64,000 nucleotides of DNA from Rhizobium sp. R634. GTDB lineage: Bacteria > Pseudomonadota > Alphaproteobacteria > Rhizobiales > Rhizobiaceae. The stretch lies in contig NZ_LOKW01000001.1 of the NCBI RefSeq assembly GCF_002211305.1, positions 496,001-560,000 of the forward strand, written 5' to 3'. How positions within the stretch are numbered: position 1 is the first letter of the stretch; the number at the start of each line of letters is the position of its first letter. Below are positions 8,524 to 16,856 of this stretch, piece after piece. A model generated the notes under the pieces. The model was not told the origin of the DNA, did no database searches, and was given only the letters and a program-made list of their open reading frames with translations. The translations under genes and the position numbers were made by a program.

Positions 8524-9377
8524 CGCGGCGTCTCCGTTGTCAGGTCATTCAGCCAGGCCGGATCGCGCTTGAGGATCGGCAGTCGGGCGGGCGGATCCTC
8601 GATCGTCGGCAGCGAGGCCAGCAGCCCTTGCGTATAGGGGTGTTTGGCCTTGTCGAGATCGCGCGCCTCCAGCACTTCCACGACGCGGCCGGCATACATG
8701 ATGAGGACGCGGTCGCAGAAATTGCGGATCAGGTTGAGGTCGTGGCTGATGAAAATCAAGCCGAGATTGCGGCGGGAAACGAGTTCATCGAGCAGCGCCA
8801 GGATCTCGAGCCTGACCGTCACGTCGAGCGCCGAGGTCGGCTCGTCGGCGATCAGCACCTCCGGTTCGGCGATCAGCATCATGGCGATCATCACGCGCTG
8901 GCCCATCCCGCCGGATATTTCATGCGGATAGAGGCGGGCGACGCGCTCGGGATCGCGTATCTGGACGGCTTCTAGCATGTCGAGCGCCTGGGCGTAGGTT
9001 TTTTTCGCGCTCACCTTGGGATGATGGAAGCGGTAGGTCTCGGCAATCTGTTCGCCGATCCGCATGACAGGATTGAGCGAATATTTCGGGTCCTGCAGGA
9101 TCAGCCCGATCCGCCGCCCGCGGATCGTCATCATCGTCCGCTCATTCGCCTTGAGGAGATCCAGGTCGTGAAAGCGCATGCGCTCGGCGCTGACCTGTGC
9201 TGTCGGCGGCAGCAATTTCATGATCGCCCGGCCGACGGTGGATTTGCCCGATCCGGATTCGCCGACGATGCCGAGCTTTTCCTGGCCGAGCGTAAAGCTC
9301 ACGCCGCGCACTGCGCGCATGTGGCCGCCGCCATAGGCGATTTCGAGATTGCGGATATCGATCAGGGGCTCTGTCAT
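8520..9377 (-). CDS. Oligopeptide-type ABC transporter ATP-binding protein (DppD/OppD-like)
   Basis: 285 residues from ATG 9377; the frame is open further upstream but that part overlaps the permease gene in another frame. Motifs are Walker [10 protein letters not shown], signature ISGGMGQRVMIAMML (a variant LSGGQ, as is common in the OppD branch), Walker [13 protein letters not shown] and H-loop ISHDLNLI. The C-terminal HPYTQGLLASLP segment is the oligopeptide-transporter C-terminal motif. It overlaps its neighbours by four bases on both sides, so the operon is tightly coupled. Confidence 0.92.
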   Translation of the reverse strand: MTEPLIDIRNLEIAYGGGHMRAVRGVSFTLGQEKLGIVGESGSGKSTVGRAIMKLLPPTAQVSAERMRFHDLDLLKANERTMMTIRGRRIGLILQDPKYSLNPVMRIGEQIAETYRFHHPKVSAKKTYAQALDMLEAVQIRDPERVARLYPHEISGGMGQRVMIAMMLIAEPEVLIADEPTSALDVTVRLEILALLDELVSRRNLGLIFISHDLNLIRNFCDRVLIMYAGRVVEVLEARDLDKAKHPYTQGLLASLPTIEDPPARLPILKRDPAWLNDLTTETPR

Positions 9378-10309
9378 TCCGAACCTCTCGGGTCGAGCAC
9401 GTCGCGCAGCGCATCGCCGACGAGATTGAAGGCGAGGCTGACGAGCGCGATGGCGATGCCGGGCGCGGCGATCACCCAGGGGCTGTCGAGCATGAATTCG
9501 CGGCCGCTGGCGGCCATCGAACCCCATTCCGGCCATGGCGGCTGTGCGCCGAGGCCGAGAAAGCCGAGGCCCGCGGCGGTGATGATGATGCCGGCCATGT
9601 TGAGCGTGACGCGCACGATCACCGAGGGAATGCACATTGGCAGGATGTGGCGGGTGATGATGGCGATCGATGTTGCGCCTTGCAGGCGTACGGCGGCGAT
9701 ATAATCCGCCTTGCGCAGGCTGAGCGTCTCGGCGCGTGCGAGGCGCGCGATCGGCGGCCAGGCCGTCAGCGAAATGGCGATGATCGCATTGGTGATGCCG
9801 GGGCCGAGAGCGGCGGCAAAGCCGAGCGCCAGCACCAGCCCGGGAAAGGAGAGGAAGATATCGGTGATGCGCATCAGGATTTCGTCGACGATGCCGCCGA
9901 AATAGCCGGAGAAGGTGCCGATCAGCAGGCCGAGCGGCGCGACGATGATCGTGACCAGCATGATGATGTAGAGCGTCGTGCGGGCGCCGTAGATCACCCG
10001 CGCAAAGACGTCGCGGCCGAAATTGTCGGTGCCGAGCCAATGCTCCGCCGAAGGCGGCGCAAGCCGTCCTGCCATGTCCTGACCGATCGGATCGTAACTC
10101 GTGAGCAGGGGAGCGGCGGTTGCTACGACGATCAGCAGCACGATGATGACGAGGCCGGCGAGGCCGAGCGGGTGCAGGCTGAACTTTAGCCAGCCCTGGT
10201 GGATCTGCTGCGCCGACGACTGGAACCAGCCCTGAGGCTCGGGCGCGTGCAGCCAGTTGCGAAAGCCGCCGGCATGGGTGGTGTCTGCGTCTTCGGTGGA
10301 GATCGTCAT
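9374..10309 (-). CDS. Oligopeptide-type ABC transporter permease (DppC/OppC-like)
   Basis: 311 residues. After an N-terminal cytoplasmic part the first membrane helix is at about residues 55-78, followed by the periplasmic segment SAEHWLGTDNFGRDVFARV that is diagnostic for OppC-type permeases. The EAA cytoplasmic loop is ADYIAAVRLQGATSIAIITRHILP. About six membrane helices are predictable. It pairs with the permease at 10314-11408 to form the import channel. Which ligand is carried is set by the binding protein at 11414-13000. Confidence 0.92.
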   Translation of the reverse strand: MTISTEDADTTHAGGFRNWLHAPEPQGWFQSSAQQIHQGWLKFSLHPLGLAGLVIIVLLIVVATAAPLLTSYDPIGQDMAGRLAPPSAEHWLGTDNFGRDVFARVIYGARTTLYIIMLVTIIVAPLGLLIGTFSGYFGGIVDEILMRITDIFLSFPGLVLALGFAAALGPGITNAIIAISLTAWPPIARLARAETLSLRKADYIAAVRLQGATSIAIITRHILPMCIPSVIVRVTLNMAGIIITAAGLGFLGLGAQPPWPEWGSMAASGREFMLDSPWVIAAPGIAIALVSLAFNLVGDALRDVLDPRGSE

Positions 10310-10313
10310 GGCG

Positions 10314-11408
10314 TCACCGTGTTCTCGGATCGAGGATGCGATAGAGGACGTCGGACAGGATATTGATCGTCAAGAAGACGGCGCCGATCGTCAGCACCGA
10401 GCCCATCACGACGTTCATGTCGTTCATCTGCAGCCCGCGGGTGAGGTATTGGCCGAGCCCCGGCCAGCCGAAAACCGTTTCGATCAACACCGCGCCTTCG
10501 AGCAAACCGCCGAAGGTCAGCGCCAGGATCGTCAGCAGCTGCACGCGGATATTGCGGAAGGCATGGCGCCAGACGACCTTGCGGGTGCCGAGCCCCTTTG
10601 CCCGGGCGGTGATAATATATTCCTGGCTCAACTGTTCCAGCATGAAGCTTCGCGACATGCGGCTGATATAGGCGACCGAGTAATAACCGAGGATTGCCGC
10701 CGGCAGGATGATGTGGCCGAGCGCATTGTGGAAAACGTCCCATTGGCCCTCGATTGCCGCATCGATCAAGAGAAAACCGGTCATGGGCGTGACGAGGCCT
10801 TCGTAGAAGACGTCGACCCGGCCCGATGCGCCGACGAGCTTCAGCTTGGCGTAGAAGATGAAAAGCGCCATCAGGCCGGTCCAGAAGATCGGGATGGAAT
10901 GGCCGGCAAGGGCGACGATGCGGGCGATGTGGTCGATGATCGTCCCGCGCCGGACCGCAGCGGTGATGCCCAAGGGAATGCCGACGATCGCTCCGATGAT
11001 CATGGCGATGATGGCAAGCTCGATGGTCGCCGGAAAGATCGTCATCAGATCGGTCAGGATCGGCTGGCCTGTCGTCGCCGACATGCCGAGATCGCCGGTG
11101 GCGATCTTGCCGACATAGGAGAGGAACTGCATCCAGATCGGCTGCCCGAGGCCGAGCTCGTTATAGACGCGGTCGTAAACCTCCTTGCTGACTTCCGCCC
11201 CGGTGATAGCAAGCACCGGGTCGGCAGGCAGCAGGCGGCCCATCGAGAAGGTCAGGAAGAGCAGGCCGAGCAGCGTCGTCACGACGGCCACCACGCGTCC
11301 CGCCAGCCGCCGCAGCAGGCTCAGCAGAGGGTGCGGGGCCGCCTCGGCGAACCCACTCCCTCCCGGCTGGCGGCCTTCGCGCTTCGATGTCAGATCGGCA
11401 TTCGCCAC
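10314..11408 (-). CDS. Oligopeptide-type ABC transporter permease (DppB/OppB-like)
   Basis: 364 residues from GTG 11408, chosen because GGAGTA sits six bases upstream and it begins five bases after the binding-protein stop. Earlier starts would overlap the binding-protein gene. OppB hallmarks are LLFLTFSMGRLLPADPV in the first helix, the YDRVYNELGLGQPIWMQFL periplasmic part, and the EAA loop QEYIITARAKGLGTRKVVWRHAFRN. The C-terminus TINILSDVLYRILDPRTR is the family ending. Six membrane helices are expected. Confidence 0.9.
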   Translation of the reverse strand: MANADLTSKREGRQPGGSGFAEAAPHPLLSLLRRLAGRVVAVVTTLLGLLFLTFSMGRLLPADPVLAITGAEVSKEVYDRVYNELGLGQPIWMQFLSYVGKIATGDLGMSATTGQPILTDLMTIFPATIELAIIAMIIGAIVGIPLGITAAVRRGTIIDHIARIVALAGHSIPIFWTGLMALFIFYAKLKLVGASGRVDVFYEGLVTPMTGFLLIDAAIEGQWDVFHNALGHIILPAAILGYYSVAYISRMSRSFMLEQLSQEYIITARAKGLGTRKVVWRHAFRNIRVQLLTILALTFGGLLEGAVLIETVFGWPGLGQYLTRGLQMNDMNVVMGSVLTIGAVFLTINILSDVLYRILDPRTR

Positions 11409-11413
11409 GCGCG

Positions 11414-13000
11414 CTACTCCTTGGTCACATCGTGCCAGCGCGTCGACCATGTCGTGTGCCCGTGATAATTCTTCACGTTGGCGCGCATGACATAGGGGTC
11501 GGTTCGCTGGAAGAAGATGACGAGCGGCGAAGCCATGCCGGCATAGATGCCGTCCATCTTCTTGAAGATGTCGGTGCGCTTTTCCGTGTCGCGCTCCCGC
11601 ATCGACTGGTCGATGAGTGTGTTGAGCTCGTCCACCTTCATGCCCGTCCGCCAGAGATAATAGCTGCCGAGGCGTGCCTCGTCGCTATTGTCGGGGTTGA
11701 AGGCATATTGCGTCGCGACAGCGAAGGGATCGGGCAGGCGGGCGCCGGAATTGCCGAGCAGCACCTCGAATTTGCGCTCGCGGAAGGCGGGCGTGAACTC
11801 GCCGGGCACGAGATCGAGATCGAAACCGGCGGCGCGCGCACTTGCCTGCAGCGCTTCCGCGAAGGGCAGGGTTGGGGCTCCCGAGGGATTGAGCACCTTC
11901 TTCAGGCCGTTGGGATATCCGGCCTCCGCCAGCAGCTGCTTGGCCTTGGCGGGGTCGTAGTCATAGCGCACGGCTGCCTCTTCGGGCGCGCCGATCATCC
12001 CGCGCGGAATCATCGACTGCCAGGGAAAGCCGGTGTAGCGCATGATGTTGCCGGAGATCGCCTTCCAGTCGAAGGCATGCTGGAAGGCCTCGCGAACCTT
12101 CGGCTTCTGCAGATCGGGATCCTTCTGGTTGAGGGCGATATAGTAGAAGCCGAGACCCGGAACGTTTTCGATTACCACGTCCTTGTTGGTAGCGAGCGCA
12201 TCGAGATCGCCGCTTGCCACATACTGACCAACGTCGACGTCGCCTGCTTCGAGCTGGAGCCGAAGATTGCCGGATTCCGGGATGTGGCGGGCGACGACGC
12301 GGGCCATGGCCGGCTTGCCGCCCCAATATTTCGGCTGCGCATTGAAGATCGCCACATCGTTCGGACGCCATTGCGCCAGGCTGAACGGACCGCTGCCGGC
12401 GGAATTGGCCGAAAGCCAGGCGCCGCCGAAATCGCCGTTCGCCTCATGCGACAGCACCGTTTTCTTGTCGACGATGCCGATCGAAGAGCCGGCCAGCGAA
12501 TAGAGGACGAGGTCGGTGTTGACGGCCTGCGGCAGCTCGATCTCCAGCGTGTGTTCGTCCTTGGCGCGAACGAGCTTCTCGACGTTGTCTGAAGTAAAGC
12601 CCCAGAGCGCGACATCGGTGGAGCCGACCTGGCCCATCTTGATGACGCGCTGGATCGACCAGGCCGCATCCTCGGCTGTCACTTTGTTGCCGCTCTGAAA
12701 GACCGCATCGTCGCGCAGGGTCAGCGTGATGACCTTGCCGTCAGGGGAGACGCTCCATTGCGTCGCCAGCATCGGCTTCAACGTCTTCAGATCGTCCGGC
12801 GACAGTTGCACGAGGTTGTCGTAGAGGTTGGAGATCAGCTCGGAGACCGTGCGGGCATTGTTCTGGGCCGGATCGAGCGTCCGGATACCGGTGAGATTCG
12901 TCCCGATCACCAGCATGTTGGGCGGCGATGCCGCCAGGCTCGGCTGCGCCGCCATCAGGGCGCCGGTAACTGCGATCGTCGTCAATAGCTGTTTCAGCAT
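11414..13000 (-). CDS. Oligopeptide-family ABC transporter solute-binding protein
   Basis: 528 residues with a Sec signal peptide (LKQLLTTIAVTGALMAAQPSLAAS, cleavage near residue 24). ATG 13000 is preceded by GGGAGGT. The mature part is a cluster-C (SBP_bac_5) protein: LDPAQNNARTVSELISNLYDNLVQ near the N-terminus, then the signature TLTLRDDAVFQSGNKVTAEDAAWSIQR, and VREAFQHAFDWKAI in the middle. Family members bind peptides, but many rhizobial ones bind oligosaccharides or opines. Here the upstream genes encode sugar-acid enzymes, so a carbohydrate ligand is inferred. Confidence 0.9.
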   Translation of the reverse strand: MLKQLLTTIAVTGALMAAQPSLAASPPNMLVIGTNLTGIRTLDPAQNNARTVSELISNLYDNLVQLSPDDLKTLKPMLATQWSVSPDGKVITLTLRDDAVFQSGNKVTAEDAAWSIQRVIKMGQVGSTDVALWGFTSDNVEKLVRAKDEHTLEIELPQAVNTDLVLYSLAGSSIGIVDKKTVLSHEANGDFGGAWLSANSAGSGPFSLAQWRPNDVAIFNAQPKYWGGKPAMARVVARHIPESGNLRLQLEAGDVDVGQYVASGDLDALATNKDVVIENVPGLGFYYIALNQKDPDLQKPKVREAFQHAFDWKAISGNIMRYTGFPWQSMIPRGMIGAPEEAAVRYDYDPAKAKQLLAEAGYPNGLKKVLNPSGAPTLPFAEALQASARAAGFDLDLVPGEFTPAFRERKFEVLLGNSGARLPDPFAVATQYAFNPDNSDEARLGSYYLWRTGMKVDELNTLIDQSMRERDTEKRTDIFKKMDGIYAGMASPLVIFFQRTDPYVMRANVKNYHGHTTWSTRWHDVTKE

Positions 13001-13063
13001 CTCAAGACCTCCCAATCTCGTGGCGCCATCCCGCGCCTGTTGCTTGAAGAAGAATGTTCGAAT

Positions 13064-14014
13064 TCAGCCGGCAGCCTTCACGGCCTGCCGGTCCGGTTGT
13101 GTTTGAATGTCGCCCTCGGCCTCCCAGCCTCGAAGCAGGCGATGCAGCTCCTCGCGGTCCTGCTGATCGAGCTGCGGCAGTCCCGGCACGCGGACCGGTC
13201 CGACATCGAGGCCGGAATAGGTGACGGCTTCTTTCACGACCGTCACGTTCGCGCCGTTGCGGAATTTGGTTCGCATCCGCTCGAAGGGTTCGAGCTTGCC
13301 GACGATTGCTCTCGCCGCGGCGAAATCGCCCTTATCAAGCGAGTCGTGAACGGCGAGCGAAAGTTTCGGCGCCACGTTGACGAGGCCTGACGTGAAGCCG
13401 CGCGCGCCGGCTGCCGTGAAGGTCGGCGCCCAGCTTTCCGCCAGGCCGCAGACGAAGAGCGCGCCATTGGGATCGGCGGCGGGTATCGCGCGCGACAGCA
13501 GCATCAGATCTGTTGTGGCGAATTTGATGCCGGCAATATTGCCGTGATTGGCGAGGCGGACGATCTCCGCGACGCTGAAACCCTCGGCCCTGACATAGGC
13601 GACGAGCGGCAGGGCGGACGCATCGGCGAGATTGCAGAAATAATCGATCTGGGCCGAAGGTGCCGCGAAAGGATCGACGGGCTGATGCGACATGACGGCC
13701 GATGCACCCATCGCGGCAGCATCCCTGGCCATGCCGATCGCTTCGCGCAGCGACCGGCCGACCGCCGCCGTCACCGGCGCTTGCCCATCGACGCCTGCGA
13801 CCGCCGCTTCGTGGACGATCCGGATCTCCTGCGGCGTCAGCGCGTAGAATTCCCCGGTATTGCCGGCTGCGACGATGTTGTGAATGCCCGCCGCAGCCAC
13901 CCGCGCATAAACCTTCGCGGTAATCCGGGGTTCGACTTCGCCCCCGCCGTCATAAGCCGTGACAGGTACGCCCGATACCCCCGTAAGCGCCTTGCGCATG
14001 TTCGCGATGCTCAT
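13064..14014 (-). CDS. Dihydrodipicolinate synthase/N-acetylneuraminate lyase family protein
   Basis: 316 residues in a class I aldolase TIM barrel. Visible are the GNTGEF pyruvate-binding loop near residue 48, a candidate catalytic tyrosine in LPLVAYVRAEG and the Schiff-base lysine in IAGIKFATTD. ATG 14014 is preceded by a GGGG-type ribosome-binding site; the longer open frame upstream belongs to overlapping sequence. In this setting it most likely acts on a 2-keto-3-deoxy sugar acid, either as an aldolase giving pyruvate or as 5-dehydro-4-deoxyglucarate dehydratase (KdgD). An aldehyde dehydrogenase that the KdgD route would need is not in the window. Confidence 0.85.
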   Translation of the reverse strand: MSIANMRKALTGVSGVPVTAYDGGGEVEPRITAKVYARVAAAGIHNIVAAGNTGEFYALTPQEIRIVHEAAVAGVDGQAPVTAAVGRSLREAIGMARDAAAMGASAVMSHQPVDPFAAPSAQIDYFCNLADASALPLVAYVRAEGFSVAEIVRLANHGNIAGIKFATTDLMLLSRAIPAADPNGALFVCGLAESWAPTFTAAGARGFTSGLVNVAPKLSLAVHDSLDKGDFAAARAIVGKLEPFERMRTKFRNGANVTVVKEAVTYSGLDVGPVRVPGLPQLDQQDREELHRLLRGWEAEGDIQTQPDRQAVKAAG

Positions 14015-14037
14015 TTTTCTACCCCGCTCGCTTTCCA

Positions 14038-14925
14038 TCAAGATGACTGTTTGCCGAAGCGGAAGGGTGGCAATCCCTCCGCATCCACGTCGAAGGCGAT
14101 GACCGTGCCCGCCTCGAAACGACCGGTCCGGTCGGTCGACAGGCTCGTGACGTAGAGGGTGCTGAAATCGGGCCCTCCGAAACACGGCATGGTCGGTGCT
14201 GCGACCGGCAGAATGTAAATTTCGACGATCTCGCCTTCGGGCGATATTCTGTTGAGGCGACCGGCGGAAACGCCGGCGCTCCAGTAAAACCCGTCGCGAT
14301 CGGTCGTCGAGCCGTCCGGCCGGCCCTGTTCTTCGGTGAAGCTGCGAAGGCGGCGCCCTTCGCCGAGTTCTCCCGTCCCGGGATCGAAATCGAAAGCCTG
14401 CAGAAAACATTGCCGGCTGTCGGAGTGATACATGCGCCGGCCATCCGGCGACCAGGCAAGGCCGTTGGAACTCGTCAGTCCCGTCGCGACGGTCCGCATG
14501 CTGCCATCGGCACCGACACGGAAGAGCGCCCCATCGTTCACCTGCGGTTTGGCCTCGCTGATCGAGCCGACCCACAAACGCCCGTCCGGGCCGACCTTGC
14601 CGTCGTTGAGGCGGCCGATCATCTCGCGCCCGGTTGGATCGCAGAGAAATTCCAGATGGCGAGTAACCGGGTCAAAGATGTGAACGCCGGTCTGGAGGCC
14701 GACGACGATCCTGCCGTCGCGGCAAAGCCCAAGGCAGCCGACCGCCGCCGGCATGTCGAAGCGCTCGGCCTTGCCATCCGCCGCGATCCGGACGATCGCC
14801 GGCGCCAGGATGTCGACGAGCCAGAGCGCGCCGGTCTCTTCGTCCCACACCGGCGATTCACCGACCGTCAGCGGCTGCTGCAGCACAGAACGGATCTTCG
14901 GTTCGATGATGCGGGGCGCCGTCAC
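14038..14925 (-). CDS. SMP-30/gluconolactonase family sugar lactonase
   Basis: 295 residues forming a six-bladed propeller. Family motifs are GESPVWDEETGALWLVDI (metal-ligand glutamate near the N-terminus), GRLNDGKVGPDGRLWVGS (Asn and Asp ligands), SSNGLAWSPDGRRMYHSDS and the final PCFGGPDFSTLYVTS. It should hydrolyse a sugar lactone in the cytoplasm, logically the lactone made by the dehydrogenase encoded upstream. GTG 14925 is chosen because GGAGA precedes it and it overlaps the dehydrogenase stop as GTGA, a typical coupled start. Confidence 0.9.
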   Translation of the reverse strand: MTAPRIIEPKIRSVLQQPLTVGESPVWDEETGALWLVDILAPAIVRIAADGKAERFDMPAAVGCLGLCRDGRIVVGLQTGVHIFDPVTRHLEFLCDPTGREMIGRLNDGKVGPDGRLWVGSISEAKPQVNDGALFRVGADGSMRTVATGLTSSNGLAWSPDGRRMYHSDSRQCFLQAFDFDPGTGELGEGRRLRSFTEEQGRPDGSTTDRDGFYWSAGVSAGRLNRISPEGEIVEIYILPVAAPTMPCFGGPDFSTLYVTSLSTDRTGRFEAGTVIAFDVDAEGLPPFRFGKQSS

Positions 14926-15752
14926 GATACGGTCTCCAGCTCTTTGACGAGACCCTCGGCATCGCGCATGCGGATGTTGCCGTCGTGATTGAATTCGCAG
15001 AAGCCGCCGCCCTGGAAGGCGCGGGCGACCCGTCCTTCCGCGCCGCCCTCGATGCGGGCGTGATCGCGCGGCCGGTCCTGCGGCTGGTAGCCGAGCCGCT
15101 TCGCCAGATCGTTGTCCCACCATTTTTCGTCCGTATCGGACACGCCGTAGATCACAGTCGCGGCGATCGAGGGATGGGTGAGTCCGATCTGCACCAGCTG
15201 CGCGAGATCCCGGGCGCTGATCCAGATCGCGATCGAGCGTTCGCTGTTGGGATAGGTGCCGGCATTGCCGATGCGGATGGAAAGCGAGCGGATGCCCGAA
15301 GTGTCGTAGTAGAGCCCCGCCACCAGCTCGCCCCAGCATTTGGACAATCCGTAGGGACTGTCCGGCCGCATGGGATCGAGCGGCGATATGACTTCGCCGC
15401 GCGGATAAAAGCCCGTCGCGTGGTTGCTCGAGGCATAAACCATCCGCCCGACCCTGTTGATCCGGGCGGCCTCGTAGAGATTGTAGGTCCCGAGCACATT
15501 GGCCTGCAGAATGGCGTTCATGTCGATGCCGCTCGCGATGCCGGCGAGATGAACGACGCCGTCGACCTCTCTGAGGGCCGCCGTTGCCTCGTCCAGCTTC
15601 GAAAGATCGGCGCGCACGAAATCTTCGTTTTCAGCGAGCTCGGCGGGCTCATGAATATCGATCAGACGCAAGTGCTCCACATGCTGGCGAAGGAACGGGC
15701 GAAGCAGCGTCCCGACGCGTCCGGCAGCACCCGTCACAGCAACCCGTCTCAT
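14922..15752 (-). CDS. udh: NAD-dependent uronate dehydrogenase-like SDR
   Basis: 276 residues. The N-terminus RRVAVTGAAGRVGTLLRPFL is an extended-SDR nucleotide-binding motif. VVHLAGIAS, NVLGTYNLYEAA, YASSNHATGFYPRGE and the catalytic YGLSKCWGE (Tyr-x3-Lys) closely follow the pattern of Agrobacterium/Pseudomonas uronate dehydrogenase, which oxidises galacturonate or glucuronate to aldarolactone. ATG 15752 has GGAAGGA upstream; a second ATG at 15770 is possible. The lactonase directly downstream supports the assignment. Another sugar dehydrogenase of the same subfamily cannot be excluded. Confidence 0.75.
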   Translation of the reverse strand: MRRVAVTGAAGRVGTLLRPFLRQHVEHLRLIDIHEPAELAENEDFVRADLSKLDEATAALREVDGVVHLAGIASGIDMNAILQANVLGTYNLYEAARINRVGRMVYASSNHATGFYPRGEVISPLDPMRPDSPYGLSKCWGELVAGLYYDTSGIRSLSIRIGNAGTYPNSERSIAIWISARDLAQLVQIGLTHPSIAATVIYGVSDTDEKWWDNDLAKRLGYQPQDRPRDHARIEGGAEGRVARAFQGGGFCEFNHDGNIRMRDAEGLVKELETVS

Positions 15753-15773
15753 CGTTTTTCCTTCCGTCATCGC

Positions 15774-16487
15774 TCAAACCCCCTGGAACATGCGGGCGCG
15801 CGCATTCAGTATGTGTTTCTTCATCGCATCGTGGGCTTCGGTTTCCCGCCGCGCGAAGATCGCCTCCACGATCACCGCGTGCTCGTCCTGGACGCTGCGG
15901 ATCTGCTCCGGCGTGCGCTTCAAGCTGAGGCTTCGCGTTACCGAATGGCCGATGGCGAAGTGCGGCTGGAACCATTCGCGCACGGTGATGTGAAACTGAT
16001 TCCCGGTCGCCATCGCGATCGCATCGTGCAGCGCTTGGTCCTCCTCGGCGCCGAGCTCGCCGTTCCCCAGACATTGCTCGATCGCAACCAGGGCTGCCGT
16101 GATCCGTTCCTTGTCGGCCGGCTGCCAGTTGCGTGCGGCAAGCTCCGCGGCCTCGGCCTCGAGCCCGGCCCGGAATTCAAAGAAGCGCTGCACGTCGGCG
16201 AGCGATCCCACCGGAACCATCTTCAGCATCGACGAATCCGGCCGCTGCCGGACATAGGAACCGGATCCCTTGCGCGAGACGATGAGGCCGTCGGTTCTGA
16301 GCCGCTCCAGGGCCTCGCGCACGACGGGCCGCGAGGCGCCGAAATCGGTGGCGAGCTTCGTCTCCGACGGCAGCCGCTCGTTTACCGGAAATTTGCCGTC
16401 CGCGATCATCCCTACGATCTTCTCGTAGATGATGTCGCTGAAGCGCGTTGCGCCTCTGGTGGGAACGGCGTCGACTGCGAATGTCAT
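15774..16487 (-). CDS. GntR-family transcriptional regulator, FadR subfamily
   Basis: 237 residues. The winged helix-turn-helix covers residues 15-85 (DIIYEKIVGMIADGKFPVNE, then LPSETKLATDFGASRPVVRE and GLIVSRKGSGSYV). An all-helical FCD ligand-binding domain follows, with the metal-binding pattern FRAGLEAEAAELAARN, DQALHDAIAMATGN and HAVIVEAIFARRETEAHDAM. Such regulators usually repress sugar-acid genes and release DNA on binding the substrate. It is the first gene of the minus operon and divergent from the second transporter operon. ATG 16487 has AAGGAC upstream. Confidence 0.9.
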   Translation of the reverse strand: MTFAVDAVPTRGATRFSDIIYEKIVGMIADGKFPVNERLPSETKLATDFGASRPVVREALERLRTDGLIVSRKGSGSYVRQRPDSSMLKMVPVGSLADVQRFFEFRAGLEAEAAELAARNWQPADKERITAALVAIEQCLGNGELGAEEDQALHDAIAMATGNQFHITVREWFQPHFAIGHSVTRSLSLKRTPEQIRSVQDEHAVIVEAIFARRETEAHDAMKKHILNARARMFQGV

Positions 16488-16856
16488 TATCGTCCTTTTC
16501 TCTCCCGCCACGCGGCAAATTCAGCCGTCGCCTTTCCGGCCGGCGAGCAGAAGCCAAATATGCCTGCCCGATCATGCGCCGAGATGGCGCCGCGCCGCCG
16601 CGGCCACGCTGTGGCTGCTGGACAGCATCTGACAGATCAGCCGTTTTTTCTCCCCCAAGGCTATCTTCCCAACGGCTTGGGCGCCCCGTTTGATGCTGCA
16701 TCGCTATCGAATCTGTAATTATCTGTCAACTCTTGTAATCATCTGGGAACGTGTCTATGGTTTCCTCCCAGCGCCGAGGAGGGCGCAAAACGGCAGGCCG
16801 GGAGCCTGCCGTGCCAAGCGGGACAAGCCTGTTCCGGCATAAAAGGGGAGGAATCG
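16488..16856. promoter_or_regulatory. Divergent promoter region with a 12-bp direct repeat
   Basis: This 369-bp gap separates the regulator from the oppositely transcribed transporter operon and must hold both promoters. TGTAATTATCTG at 16714-16725 and TGTAATCATCTG at 16734-16745 are direct repeats (11 of 12 identical) exactly 20 bp, or two helical turns, apart. They sit in the only AT-rich part of the gap. They are the best candidate binding sites for the FadR-type regulator, an inference from position and spacing. A GGGGAGGA ribosome-binding site precedes ATG 16857. Confidence 0.55.

Noticed and set aside
8520..10040. 506-codon reading of the second ATPase gene
   Set aside because: The first 221 codons overlap the permease gene in another frame and have shadow composition; the ATPase starts at ATG 9377.
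10257..11465. 402-codon open frame on the plus strand
   Set aside because: Antisense to two well-supported permease genes; composition (many D, R, Q, H) is that of a shadow frame.
14985..16718. 577-codon open frame on the plus strand
   Set aside because: It is antisense to the uronate dehydrogenase and FadR-type regulator genes, has no domain of its own and follows from high-GC codon bias.
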